A DNA stretch of 64,000 bases, taken from UBA4644 sp900555855. GTDB lineage: Bacteria > Bacillota > Clostridia > Oscillospirales > Butyricicoccaceae. This document shows positions 34,557 through 42,592 of the stretch, one piece after another. The translations under genes and the position numbers were made by a program. The stretch's first letter is position 1; every line of letters starts with the position of its first letter. Under the pieces are notes generated by a model that worked only from the letters and a program-made list of their open reading frames with translations, did no database searches and had not been told where the DNA came from. Location of the stretch: NCBI GenBank assembly GCA_052289195.1, contig DAWAJD010000001.1, positions 1 to 64,000 on the forward strand, read 5' to 3'.

Positions 34557-35603
34557 ATGAAGAAATTATTGCAGCTGGCGGCCCTTTTGACGCTGACGGC
34601 CTTTTTCCTGCCGGTGCTGACGGTGGGCTTTCCCATCCGCGCGGCGGAAGCGGGGGAGGAAGGACTTTTGCCCGTGGCCGGGACGGCGGAGGCCCGGCTG
34701 GAGACCGCTGCGGAGACGGAGCTGCGTCAGCCGGAGCAGCCGGGCTACGACGCCAGCCAGACCGTCACCCTCTGGCAGGACGGGGCCGTCCGGGAGATGA
34801 CCCTGGGAGAATATCTGGTGGGCGTGGTGGCGGCGGAGATGCCGGCAGGCTTCCCGGAGGAGGCCCTGAAGGCTCAGGCGGTGGCCGCCCGGAGCTATGC
34901 CCTTTACAAGCTGGCGCTTTATGAAAAAAGCCCTCAGGAGGTCCACCACGGGGCGCAGCTCTGCGCCGACGCCGGCCACTGCGAGGCCTTTGCCGATCTT
35001 TCCCTGCAGGCCGCCGCCCTCTGGCCCAGCGGCGCGGAGGTCTATGAAGCCCGCATCCGCAGCGCCGTGGAGCAGACAGACGGCTGGGTCCTCACCTGGG
35101 AGGAGCAGCCCATCGCCGCCGTATTCTGCGCGGCCTCCGCTCAGCAGACGGAGACGGCGGAGGACATCTGGGGCGCGGCGCTGCCCTATCTGGTGAGCGT
35201 GGAAAGCCCCGGCGGCGACCAGTGCGGGAAGTATTACGGGCAGGTGACCCTTTCCCAGGCGGATTTTGCCGCGCGGCTGAAGGCGGAATATCCCGCGGCG
35301 GCGCTTTCCGGCCCGCCGGAGCAGTGGTTCCGGGAGCTTCGCCGGTCGGCGGCGGGCAGCGTCCTTTCGCTGGAGGTGGGCGGACAGCGTCTTTCCGGCC
35401 GGGAGCTGCGCCGGCTGCTGGGGCTGAACTCCGCGAACTTCACCGTAAAGGCCCGGGGCGACGACCTGATCTTCGAGACGGTGGGCTATGGCCACGGGGT
35501 GGGCCTGAGCCAATACGGCGCCCGCTATCTGGCCCTTGCGGGGCAGAGCTGCGCGGAGATCCTGGCCCATTATTATCCCGGGACGCTTTTGGAGCGCCGA
35601 TGA
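34557..35603 (+). CDS. spoIID: stage II sporulation protein D (SpoIID), peptidoglycan lytic transglycosylase
   Basis: A 348-aa exported protein (signal/anchor about 1-28) that degrades peptidoglycan during engulfment of the forespore with SpoIIP and SpoIIM. The SpoIID core is clear: GEYLVGVVAAEMPAGFPEEA, then KAQAVAARSYALY with the family catalytic Glu in AAEMP. DGWVLTWEEQPIAAVF and the C-terminal GYGHGVGLSQYGA are also present. The start at 34557 has AAAAGGA 10 bp upstream; a nearer ATG at 34549 opens only a 3-codon frame. spoIIQ follows. Confidence 0.94.
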   Translation: MKKLLQLAALLTLTAFFLPVLTVGFPIRAAEAGEEGLLPVAGTAEARLETAAETELRQPEQPGYDASQTVTLWQDGAVREMTLGEYLVGVVAAEMPAGFPEEALKAQAVAARSYALYKLALYEKSPQEVHHGAQLCADAGHCEAFADLSLQAAALWPSGAEVYEARIRSAVEQTDGWVLTWEEQPIAAVFCAASAQQTETAEDIWGAALPYLVSVESPGGDQCGKYYGQVTLSQADFAARLKAEYPAAALSGPPEQWFRELRRSAAGSVLSLEVGGQRLSGRELRRLLGLNSANFTVKARGDDLIFETVGYGHGVGLSQYGARYLALAGQSCAEILAHYYPGTLLERR

Positions 35604-35614
35604 ACAAAAAAATC

Positions 35615-35643
35615 GCATAATCCCCGCTTCTCCGGCGATACTA
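35615..35643 (+). promoter_or_regulatory. sigma-F-type promoter of spoIIQ
   Basis: GCATA (35615-35619) and GGCGATACTA (35634-35643) match the sigma-F -35 (GYATA) and -10 (GGNRANANTR) consensus at every defined position. The 14-bp spacer is one shorter than usual. spoIIQ is the standard sigma-F target. Confidence 0.65.
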
Positions 35644-35662
35644 AGGCCGGAGGTGCAGTACA

Positions 35663-36448
35663 ATGCAGAAAGGGAATCCCATTGAGCGGGTATTGCAGTT
35701 TGCAAAGCGGAAGAGCTTCTACATCGTTTTGGGGCTCTGCGCCGTGGCGATCGCAGTATCCGGATATATCCTGTTTTTTACCGGCGGAGAGGAGCAGCCG
35801 GATCCCGTCCTTTCCGGGCGGGAGGTCCCGCAGGACCGGCAGCAGGTCTCCGGCAGCGCGTCCAATGTGACGGTCCCTGCCCCGGAGCAGAAGACGCCGG
35901 AGCAGCCGGAGCCTGCGCCGCAGCCCGTGAAAACGGCAGATGTGCCCGCAGATCAACCTCCGGCCCAGACCACCGTCTCCCAGCCGGGCGCGGAAAAGCC
36001 GGAGGCGAAGGAGACCGGCGCGAAGGTGCAGGAGAAGCTCCCGGTGTTCACCTTCCCTGTGCGGGGTGCAGAGGTGCAGCGGGAGTATTCCGGCGCGCAG
36101 CTGGTCTTTGACGAGACCATGGGCGACTGGCGCACCCACAACGGCACGGACTTCGCCTGCGACGAGGGCGACGAGGTGATGGCTGTTCTGGACGGCGTGG
36201 TGGAGCGCATCTATGAAGACGGCCTTCTGGGGGCCTGCGTGGTGCTGGACCACGGCGCAGACCTGAAGAGCCTTTACTGCGGCCTGACGGTGGCAGAGGG
36301 GCTGCGGGAGGATCAGAAGCTCTCCGCCGGGCAGACGCTGGGCCGGGCCTGCGGCAGTATTTTAGGGGAGAGCGCCCAGGGCTGTCATGTGCATCTGGAG
36401 CTGCGGGAGAGCGGCCAGCTCATCGATCCCATGAGCGTTTTGAAATAA
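35663..36448 (+). CDS. spoIIQ: stage II sporulation protein Q (SpoIIQ), M23-family
   Basis: A 261-aa forespore protein that forms a channel with mother-cell SpoIIIAH across the intermembrane space. A single transmembrane helix (about 20-38) is followed by a Pro/Gln/Glu-rich linker (about 45-120) and a LytM/M23 domain. The zinc-site residues look intact: HNGTDF (His...Asp) and CHVHLEL (HxH). B. subtilis SpoIIQ has lost a zinc ligand, whereas clostridial homologues often keep them, so a real endopeptidase is possible. CCGGAGGT precedes the ATG. Confidence 0.92.
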   Translation: MQKGNPIERVLQFAKRKSFYIVLGLCAVAIAVSGYILFFTGGEEQPDPVLSGREVPQDRQQVSGSASNVTVPAPEQKTPEQPEPAPQPVKTADVPADQPPAQTTVSQPGAEKPEAKETGAKVQEKLPVFTFPVRGAEVQREYSGAQLVFDETMGDWRTHNGTDFACDEGDEVMAVLDGVVERIYEDGLLGACVVLDHGADLKSLYCGLTVAEGLREDQKLSAGQTLGRACGSILGESAQGCHVHLELRESGQLIDPMSVLK

Positions 36449-36472
36449 CGCAAATCAGACCGGAGCAAAAAA

Positions 36473-36500
36473 GCCGGGGGCAGAAAGCCCCCGGCGCTTT
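36473..36500. terminator. bidirectional terminator between spoIIQ and udp
   Basis: A 9-bp GC-only stem (36473-36481 with 36487-36495) is preceded by six A and followed by a T-rich stretch. It serves both convergent genes. Confidence 0.85.
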
Positions 36501-36545
36501 GTTTTCTTTGAAGGATGCTCCCCCCTGCAAAAGGGAAGCCTGATA

Positions 36546-37319
36546 TCAGACCTGCTCGCCCCGGTCCCGCCGGATGAGCAGCTTGAGGGCTTCCGCCACT
36601 GTGGCCAGAAGCGGCTCCATGTCTGGGTCGCGGATGTCGTCCAGGCCGGCGTCCCGCCGCTCCTGGTTCCAGATCACATGGAAGACCGCCCCGGCCCGCA
36701 CCCGCAGGAAGGAGGAGACGGTGAACAGCGTCCCGCTCTCCATCTCGGAGGCCAGCGCCCCGCCCCGCTTCCATGCCTCCCACTGATACTGCAGCTTTGC
36801 GGCGGTGGGCATCACCTGGGGCCTGTGCTGGCCGTAAAAGGAATCCTTGGCCTGAACTACGCCGGTATGGACCGTTCGTCCCAGAGAGACAGCGGCGTCG
36901 TGCAGGGCGCGGGTGACTTCAAAATCCGGCACCGCGGGAAACTCCAGCGGCAGATATTCCCGGGAGGTGCCGTCCTGCCGGATGGCCCCGGTGGCCACGA
37001 TCATGTCGCCCCCACGGACCTTCAGGTCGATGCCGCCGCAGGTCCCCAGACGGATCAGCGTGTCTGCCCCGCATTCCACAAGCTCCTCCACGGCGATGGC
37101 TGTACTGGGCCCGCCGATGCCCGTGGAGCAGACGCTGACCTTCTCGCCCAGCAGCGTCCCCGTATAGGTGGTAAACTCCCGGTTGGACGCCACGAAGCGG
37201 GCGTCGTCAAAATACCGGGCGATGCGCTGGCAGCGGCCCGGGTCGCCGGGCAGGATCACATACCGTCCGATATCGCCCTTCTGCAGGGCCGTATGCATTT
37301 GCTTTCCTTCTACAAACAT
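36546..37319 (-). CDS. udp: nucleoside phosphorylase, uridine phosphorylase type
   Basis: A 257-aa cytoplasmic enzyme that splits uridine (or a related nucleoside) with phosphate into base and ribose-1-phosphate. The PNP/UDP superfamily pattern is clear: YVILPGDPGRCQRIA, the CSTGIGGPSTAIAVEEL phosphate loop, LIRLGTCGGI and the EMESGTLF motif. Uridine specificity is inferred from overall similarity; a purine preference is possible. GGAGGAA precedes the ATG, and the start overlaps the small DUF951 gene by 10 bp, so the two are coupled. Confidence 0.88.
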   Translation of the reverse strand: MFVEGKQMHTALQKGDIGRYVILPGDPGRCQRIARYFDDARFVASNREFTTYTGTLLGEKVSVCSTGIGGPSTAIAVEELVECGADTLIRLGTCGGIDLKVRGGDMIVATGAIRQDGTSREYLPLEFPAVPDFEVTRALHDAAVSLGRTVHTGVVQAKDSFYGQHRPQVMPTAAKLQYQWEAWKRGGALASEMESGTLFTVSSFLRVRAGAVFHVIWNQERRDAGLDDIRDPDMEPLLATVAEALKLLIRRDRGEQV

Positions 37320-37507
37320 GGCGGTTCCTCCTCACGCAAAATGGCCTGAATGCTTTTTTCCGCCTTGCGGCGGGGCGTCAGCAGACTGTGTCCGCAGCGC
37401 AGGCACTGGAGCCGCAGATCCATGCCCGTCCGCAGCACCCGAAAGCGGCGCTCGCCGCAGGGATGCGGCTTTTTCAGCTGCAGGATGTCGCCTGCGCGGA
37501 TGTCCAT
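37310..37507 (-). CDS. DUF951 family small protein
   Basis: A 65-aa basic protein with the family pattern GDILQLKKPHPCG and LQCLRCGHSLLTPRR. Two Cys pairs suggest possible metal or nucleic-acid binding, but its function is unknown. In many Firmicutes DUF951 genes sit near rpsF or DNA-maintenance genes. The start at 37507 has GGAGGG 10 bp upstream; an upstream in-frame ATG overlaps the promoter. It ends 10 bp inside udp. Confidence 0.85.
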   Translation of the reverse strand: MDIRAGDILQLKKPHPCGERRFRVLRTGMDLRLQCLRCGHSLLTPRRKAEKSIQAILREEEPPCL

Positions 37508-37537
37508 GGCCTTGCCCTCCTTGCCCGTTCTGCTTTT

Positions 37538-37565
37538 ATTATAGCGGAAAAAACCGGATTTGCAA
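37538..37565 (-). promoter_or_regulatory. promoter of DUF951-udp
   Basis: TTGCAA (37560-37565), 16-bp spacer and TATAAT (37538-37543) on the minus strand. The -35 lies inside an inverted repeat. Confidence 0.75.
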
Positions 37566-37574
37566 GGCAAATCC
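37556..37574. promoter_or_regulatory. inverted repeat, possible operator
   Basis: GGATTTGC and GCAAATCC are perfect inverted 8-mers separated by AAG, overlapping the minus-strand -35 box and lying about 50 bp before the divergent S1-domain gene. Confidence 0.5.
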
Positions 37575-37625
37575 CCGGAAACGGCGCATATAGTGAAAGC
37601 AGAGAATGAAAAGGGAGGAACAGCA

Positions 37626-38558
37626 ATGCCGCAGGGAATCTATTTGCCGGAGGGCTATGGAAAAACGCCGGCCACGCCGGAAGCGCTGGAACGGGCCATG
37701 CGTGCCGGGACCAGGACGGAGGGGATCGCCACCCTGTGCGACGAGGGGCGGAATCTTTATGTGCGCATGGGGCGGGAGCGGGGCGTGATCCCCCGCAGCG
37801 AGACGGGCCTTGGCGCGGAGGAGGGCCGGCTGCGGGATATCGCCATCCTGTCCCGGGTGGGCAAGCCGGTGGCCTTTCTTGTGACGGGGCGGAAGGACGG
37901 CCTTTGGCAGCTCTCCCGCCGGGCGCTGCAGGCGCAGGCCCAGCGCTTTCTGCTGGAGCAGCTGCAGCCCGGGGAGATCATCCGCGCCCGGGTGACCCAT
38001 CTGGAGCAGTTCGGCGCCTTTGTGGATATGGGCTGCGGGCTGGTCTCCATGATCGGCGTGGAAAATGTCTCCGTCTCCCGCATCCGCACCACCGCCCAGC
38101 GCTTCCATGTGGGGCAGGATATCTATGCCGCCGTCCTCCGCTGCGACGCCCGCAGCGGCCGGGTCTGGCTGACCCATCGGGAGCTTCTGGGGACCTGGGA
38201 GCAGAACGCCGCGCTGCTGCAGCCGGGGGCCGCCCTCCGGGGCATCGTCCGGGGCGTTGAGCCCTATGGGGTCTTTATCGAGCTGACGCCGAACCTCTCC
38301 GGCCTTGCGGAGACGGGCCGGGCGCTGGAGCAGGGCATGGACGCCACCGTCCTGATCAAATCCATCCAGAAGGACCGGATGAAGATCAAGCTCAGCGTTT
38401 TGGAGGCCGCGCCGGGCAGCGGCGTCCGCTGGATCACGCCGGAGGATTATTATCTGAAGGAGGGCCTGCTGCGCCGCTGGCAATATCAGCCCGCCTGCTG
38501 CAGCAGCCGCTGCATCGAGACGGATTTTCAGCTGACGGGGCAATTTTCCCGGGAATGA
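37626..38558 (+). CDS. S1-domain RNA-binding protein (ribosomal protein S1-like)
   Basis: A 310-aa protein with about three S1/OB-fold units. Residues about 25-95 are degenerate, 115-185 are clear (GEIIRARVTHLEQFGAFVDM) and 195-265 are clear (GAALRGIVRGVEPYGVFIEL). The C-terminus contains a Cys-Cys pair and no recognised domain. It is shorter than E. coli S1 but similar to the S1-like proteins of Clostridia. A role in translation initiation or mRNA binding is inferred. The start at 37626 has GGGAGG upstream. Confidence 0.82.
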   Translation: MPQGIYLPEGYGKTPATPEALERAMRAGTRTEGIATLCDEGRNLYVRMGRERGVIPRSETGLGAEEGRLRDIAILSRVGKPVAFLVTGRKDGLWQLSRRALQAQAQRFLLEQLQPGEIIRARVTHLEQFGAFVDMGCGLVSMIGVENVSVSRIRTTAQRFHVGQDIYAAVLRCDARSGRVWLTHRELLGTWEQNAALLQPGAALRGIVRGVEPYGVFIELTPNLSGLAETGRALEQGMDATVLIKSIQKDRMKIKLSVLEAAPGSGVRWITPEDYYLKEGLLRRWQYQPACCSSRCIETDFQLTGQFSRE

Positions 38559-38587
38559 TTGCAAAATCATAAAAGGCATAGTATAAT
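38559..38587 (+). promoter_or_regulatory. promoter of the small membrane-protein gene
   Basis: TTGCAA (38559-38564), 17-bp spacer and TATAAT (38582-38587), starting at the base after the S1-like gene stop. Confidence 0.82.
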
Positions 38588-38617
38588 AGCCCCATAACGC
38601 CTGAGAGGAAGTCAAAT

Positions 38618-39028
38618 ATGGAGAATTTTACCGTATTACTATGGAGCGCGGTCATTACGGCACTGGCCTTTTTCGTGGTGACGCCCTGCGTCATGAACAC
38701 TGTCTCGCTGTTCGGCGTTCAGAAGCGCTTCGCCCGGCAGATGATCGGGCTGGGCATCCTGAAGGAGGCGGATTTCCGCGCGCTGCACCCGAAAAAGACC
38801 GCTGCCGGCGTTGTGATCTCGCTGATCCTGCTGGGCGCGCTCACCAGCTTCGCCCTGCGCCAGGCCCCCTTCGGGCTTTACTGCATGCTCTTCGGTCTGG
38901 CCGCCGGGGCGGCCAAGTATTACCGCGTCCTGCAGCTGAACAGCCTCACCGTCAAGCGCTTCCGCAACACCTATCAGAATGTGATGGACAGCAAAAAATT
39001 CAACGCCTATGTAGAAAAGAACTTCTGA
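38618..39028 (+). CDS. small membrane protein of unknown function
   Basis: A 136-aa protein with an N-terminal hydrophobic helix (about 8-28) and a helical hairpin at about 60-95, then a basic cytoplasmic tail (RFRNTYQNVMDSKKFNAYVEKNF). No known motif was found. GAGAGGAAG precedes the ATG and it has its own promoter and terminator. Confidence 0.75.
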   Translation: MENFTVLLWSAVITALAFFVVTPCVMNTVSLFGVQKRFARQMIGLGILKEADFRALHPKKTAAGVVISLILLGALTSFALRQAPFGLYCMLFGLAAGAAKYYRVLQLNSLTVKRFRNTYQNVMDSKKFNAYVEKNF

Positions 39029-39050
39029 TCCGCCTTTCTTCGTATCAGAA

Positions 39051-39080
39051 AAAGGGTCTGGCCTAAAGGCCGGACCCTTT
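39051..39080. terminator. bidirectional terminator between the membrane-protein gene and typA
   Basis: A 13-bp stem (39051-39063 with 39068-39080, one G-U pair) with a 4-nt loop and A/T flanks on both sides. Confidence 0.82.
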
Positions 39081-39098
39081 CTGCTTTGTATTTGCGGC

Positions 39099-40940
39099 TC
39101 AGCAGCGGTTTTTGCCGCCGAACCTGTCCTTCATGCGGAGCTGGCTGTTGAGGATGCGCTTGCGGATGCGCAGATGCTTCGGGGTGACCTCCAGAAGCTC
39201 GTCGTCCGCCAGAAACTCCATGCACTGCTCCAGGCTCATCTGCCGGGGCGGCGTGAGCCGCAGGGCCTCGTCGGAGCCGGCGGCGCGCATATTGGTCAGC
39301 TGCTTGCGCTTGCAGACATTGACGATGATATCCTCGGCCTTGGGCGTCATGCCCACCACCATGCCCTCGTAAACGGCAACGCCCGGCCCGATGAACAGGG
39401 CGCCCCGGTCCTGGGCGTTGAACAGACCGTAGGCCACGCTTTCGCCCGTCTCAAAGGAGATCAGCGAGCCGGTGCTCCTGCGGGTGACCTCGCCCTTGAA
39501 GGGGGCGTAGGAATCGAAGACGGAGGCCATGATGCCCTCGCCCTTGGTGTCGGTGAGGAATTCGTTCCGGTAGCCGAACAGGCCCCGGGAGGGCACCAGA
39601 AACTCCACCTTCATGCGGCTTCCCACAGGGACCATCTCCAGCATCTCGCCCTTGCGGGAGCCGATCTTTTCGATGACGGAGCCGACGCTCTCCTGGGGAA
39701 CATCCACCACCAGCCGCTCGATGGGCTCGCAGCGGACGCCGTCGATCTCCCGGTAAAGCACCCGGGCCGGCGACACCTGAAACTCATAGCCCTCCCGGCG
39801 CATGGTCTCGATGAGGATGGAAAGATGCATCTCGCCCCGGCCAGCCACATTGAAGCTGTCGGTGGAATCCTCCAGCTCGGTGACCCGCAGGGAAACATCC
39901 TTCAGCGTCTCCCGGAAGAGCCGCTCCCGCAGCTGGCGGGAGGTGACGAACTTGCCGTCCTTGCCGGCGTAGGGGCTGTCGTTGACGGAGAAGGTCATTT
40001 CGATGGTGGGGGCAGAGATCTTGACAAAGGGCAGCGGCTCCACCTGAGAAGGGTCGCAGATGGTATCGCCGATGGTGATCTCGCCGATGCCGCTGAGGGC
40101 GATGATGTTGCCGGCGGAGGCCTCCGTCACCGGCGTGCGGCTGAGGCCGTCGAAGGTGTAAAGGGAAACAGCGCGACACTTTTTGCTGACCTGGGCCGGA
40201 TCATGGTAGTTGCAGACCACGATCTCCTGGTTCTGCCGCAGCACGCCCCGCTCGATGCGGCCGATGGCGATGCGCCCCACGAACTCATTGTAGTCGATGG
40301 AGGAGACCAGCATCTGGAAGGGAGCCTCCACCTCCACATCCGGTCCGGGAATATATTGCAGGATGGTCTCAAACAACGGCTGCAGATCGGTACCGGGGGC
40401 ATCGGGGGAATAGGAGGCCGTGCCCTGCCGGCCGGAGCAGAACAGCATGGGGGAATCAAACTGATCCTCCGTGGCGTTCAGATCCAGCAAAAGCTCCAGC
40501 ACCTCATCCACCACCTCGTGGATGCGTTGGTCCGGCCGGTCGATCTTGTTGATGACCACGATGACTCTGTGGCCCAGCTCCAGCGCCTTGCTCAGCACGA
40601 AGCGGGTCTGGGGCATGGGGCCCTCCGCCGCGTCCACCAGCAGGATGACGCCGTTGACCATCTTCAGGATGCGCTCCACCTCGNNNNNNNNNNCGAAGTC
40701 GGCATGGCCCGGTGTGTCGACGATGTTGATCTTGACGCCCTTATAGTGAACGGCCGTGTTTTTTGCCAGAATGGTGATGCCCCGCTCCCGCTCCAGATCG
40801 TTGGAGTCCATCACGCGCTCCACCACGGTCTGATTTTCCCGGTAAACGCCGCCCTGCTTCAGCATCTCGTCCACCAGGGTGGTCTTGCCGTGGTCAACAT
40901 GGGCGATGATGGCGATATTGCGCAGATCATTGCGGATCAT
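39099..40940 (-). CDS. typA: translational GTPase TypA/BipA (interrupted by an assembly gap)
   Basis: About 613 aa, a ribosome-binding GTPase related to EF-G that helps 50S assembly and growth under stress. G-domain motifs are AHVDHGKTTL, DLERERGITI, DTPGHADF and VINKIDRP. EF-G-like domains III and V and the TypA-specific C-terminus follow. Ten N at 40684-40693 fall after DTPGHADF, where the family has GGEVERIL. Restoring the frame needs only 4 bases, so the N count is arbitrary and the gene is probably intact. The start at 40940 has TTGGAGG upstream. Confidence 0.95.
   Translation of the reverse strand: MIRNDLRNIAIIAHVDHGKTTLVDEMLKQGGVYRENQTVVERVMDSNDLERERGITILAKNTAVHYKGVKINIVDTPGHADFXXXXEVERILKMVNGVILLVDAAEGPMPQTRFVLSKALELGHRVIVVINKIDRPDQRIHEVVDEVLELLLDLNATEDQFDSPMLFCSGRQGTASYSPDAPGTDLQPLFETILQYIPGPDVEVEAPFQMLVSSIDYNEFVGRIAIGRIERGVLRQNQEIVVCNYHDPAQVSKKCRAVSLYTFDGLSRTPVTEASAGNIIALSGIGEITIGDTICDPSQVEPLPFVKISAPTIEMTFSVNDSPYAGKDGKFVTSRQLRERLFRETLKDVSLRVTELEDSTDSFNVAGRGEMHLSILIETMRREGYEFQVSPARVLYREIDGVRCEPIERLVVDVPQESVGSVIEKIGSRKGEMLEMVPVGSRMKVEFLVPSRGLFGYRNEFLTDTKGEGIMASVFDSYAPFKGEVTRRSTGSLISFETGESVAYGLFNAQDRGALFIGPGVAVYEGMVVGMTPKAEDIIVNVCKRKQLTNMRAAGSDEALRLTPPRQMSLEQCMEFLADDELLEVTPKHLRIRKRILNSQLRMKDRFGGKNRC
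40684..40693. other. assembly gap (10 N) inside typA
   Basis: A run of ten undetermined bases. Family conservation (DFGGEVER) predicts four bases here, not ten. Confidence 0.95.
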
Positions 40941-40979
40941 ATGTATCAGCCTCCAAAAGATAATTGATTCGAACAATTT

Positions 40980-41008
40980 ATTTTACTATTCTCCGCGAAG
41001 AATGTCAA
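40980..41008 (-). promoter_or_regulatory. promoter of typA
   Basis: Perfect TTGACA (41003-41008), 17-bp spacer and TAAAAT (40980-40985) on the minus strand. Confidence 0.85.
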
Positions 41009-41047
41009 ATAAAATCTCAGGCCGCAGGCGCATTTCTGCGGAAAGGC

Positions 41048-41076
41048 TTGACTTCAGCGCTTTGGTGCGCTATAGT
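41048..41076 (+). promoter_or_regulatory. promoter of the NSS transporter gene
   Basis: TTGACT (41048-41053), 17-bp spacer and TATAGT (41071-41076), divergent from the typA promoter. Confidence 0.85.
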
Positions 41077-41119
41077 GATAAAATATCAATCCCCCTCCGG
41101 GGAAAAAGGAGATCGTTTC

Positions 41120-42454
41120 ATGGAGAGAGAGAAATTAAGCTCCCGGCTGGGCTTTATCCTGCTTTCGGCCGGGTGCGCCATCGGCTGCGGAAATGTGTGG
41201 AAGTTCCCCTGGATGTGCGGACAGTCCGGCGGTGGCGGCTTCGTGCTGGTCTATGTGCTCTGCCTGCTGGTGCTGGGCCTGCCCATCATGACCATGGAGT
41301 TCGCCGTGGGCCGCGCCTCCCAGGCCAGCCCCATCCGGATGTATCAGAAGCTGGAAAAGCCCGGCCAGAAGTGGCATATCCACGGCTATCTGGCCTTTTT
41401 TGCAAATCTGGCCCTGATGGCCTTTTACACCGTGGTCACCGGCTGGATCATCTATTATTTCGTCAAGTTCCTCACGGGGCAGACGGCGGAGCTGGGCTTC
41501 GTTTCCATGATCACCAATCCGGCGGTCAATGTGACCTATCTGGCGATCACTGTGGCGGTGGCCTTTCTGATCCTGTGCTTTGGCCTGCAGGGAGGGCTGG
41601 AGCGGGTGACGAAATATCTCATGACCCTGCTGCTCCTGCTGCTGGCGGTGCTGGCCATCCACAGCTTTACCCTCTCCGGCGCCGCCGAGGGCCTGCGGTT
41701 TTATCTGATCCCGGATTTTTCCAAGATCAACGGCTCCGTCGTCGTCAGCGCCATGAATCAGGCATTTTTCACTCTTTCCGTGGGCATCGGCTCCATGGCC
41801 ATCTTCGGCAGCTATATCGGCAAAGAGCGGTCACTGCTGGGGGAATCCGTCAATATCATCGTGCTGGACACCTTCGTGGCCATCGTGGCCGGCCTGATCA
41901 TTTTTCCGGCCTGCTTCACCTATGGGGTGGAGGTCAACGCCGGCCCCAGCCTGCTCTTTGACACCATGGCCACCGTCTTCCGCAACATGGCCGGCGGTCG
42001 CTGGTGGGGGACGCTGTTCTTCCTCTTTATGGTCTTTGCCGCCATGTCCACCGTTCTGGCCGTCTGCGAAAATATTCTGGCCATGGTCCGGGAGGTCACT
42101 GGCTGGAAACGCCCGCTTGGTTGCCTGGTGTGCGGGCTTCTGGTGTTTGGACTGGCCCTGACCACGGCCCTTGGCTATAGCGTCTTCCATTTTCAGCCCT
42201 TTGCCGAGGGCAGCGCATGGCTGGATTTCTGGGATTTCATCGTATCCAGCAATATCCTGCCCATTGGCTCACTGTTCTTTACCCTGTTCTGCTGCAACCG
42301 GTTCGGCTGGGGCTGGGACAACTTCCTTGCCGAGGCCAACGCAGGCAAGGGCCTGAAGGTACAGGCCTGGATGAAGCCCATCTTCCGCTATGTGGTGCCC
42401 GTGATCATCCTGTTCCTCTATGTTTACGGGCTGGCCACCTTCCAGTGGAAATGA
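41120..42454 (+). CDS. sodium-dependent transporter, neurotransmitter:sodium symporter (NSS/SNF) family
   Basis: A 444-aa membrane protein with about 11 helices, as in bacterial MhsT/TnaT-type amino-acid:sodium symporters. The unwound helix 1 motif GCAIGCGNVWKFPW, which lines the substrate and sodium sites, is followed by GGGGFVLVYVLCLL. GIGSMAIFGSYIGKE (helix 6-7 region) is also visible. The substrate is probably a hydrophobic or aromatic amino acid, by family only. The start at 41120 has AAAAGGAG upstream. A single-gene unit with its own terminator. Confidence 0.92.
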   Translation: MEREKLSSRLGFILLSAGCAIGCGNVWKFPWMCGQSGGGGFVLVYVLCLLVLGLPIMTMEFAVGRASQASPIRMYQKLEKPGQKWHIHGYLAFFANLALMAFYTVVTGWIIYYFVKFLTGQTAELGFVSMITNPAVNVTYLAITVAVAFLILCFGLQGGLERVTKYLMTLLLLLLAVLAIHSFTLSGAAEGLRFYLIPDFSKINGSVVVSAMNQAFFTLSVGIGSMAIFGSYIGKERSLLGESVNIIVLDTFVAIVAGLIIFPACFTYGVEVNAGPSLLFDTMATVFRNMAGGRWWGTLFFLFMVFAAMSTVLAVCENILAMVREVTGWKRPLGCLVCGLLVFGLALTTALGYSVFHFQPFAEGSAWLDFWDFIVSSNILPIGSLFFTLFCCNRFGWGWDNFLAEANAGKGLKVQAWMKPIFRYVVPVIILFLYVYGLATFQWK

Positions 42455-42472
42455 TCCTGATCCGGAAAGTCT

Positions 42473-42502
42473 CCCGGGCGCTTCGGCGTCCGGGGCTTTT
42501 TT
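42473..42502 (+). terminator. terminator of the NSS transporter gene
   Basis: An 8-9 bp stem (42474-42481 with 42486-42493) with a UUCG tetraloop is followed by six T. Confidence 0.88.
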
Positions 42503-42540
42503 GTCCGGGCATATTTTTTCTGAAACCGGCGCAAAAGAGA

Positions 42541-42569
42541 TTGCCAGCGCCGGGGATTTTTGCTATGAT
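42541..42569 (+). promoter_or_regulatory. promoter of the CapA-dusB-ECF sigma operon
   Basis: TTGCCA (42541-42546), 17-bp spacer and TATGAT (42564-42569). Confidence 0.72.
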
Positions 42570-42592
42570 AAACAGAATGGAGGGATAACGCT

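Noticed and set aside
39174..40967. Plus-strand frame of about 600 codons opposite typA
   Set aside because: It is an antisense shadow; typA has all GTPase motifs on the minus strand.
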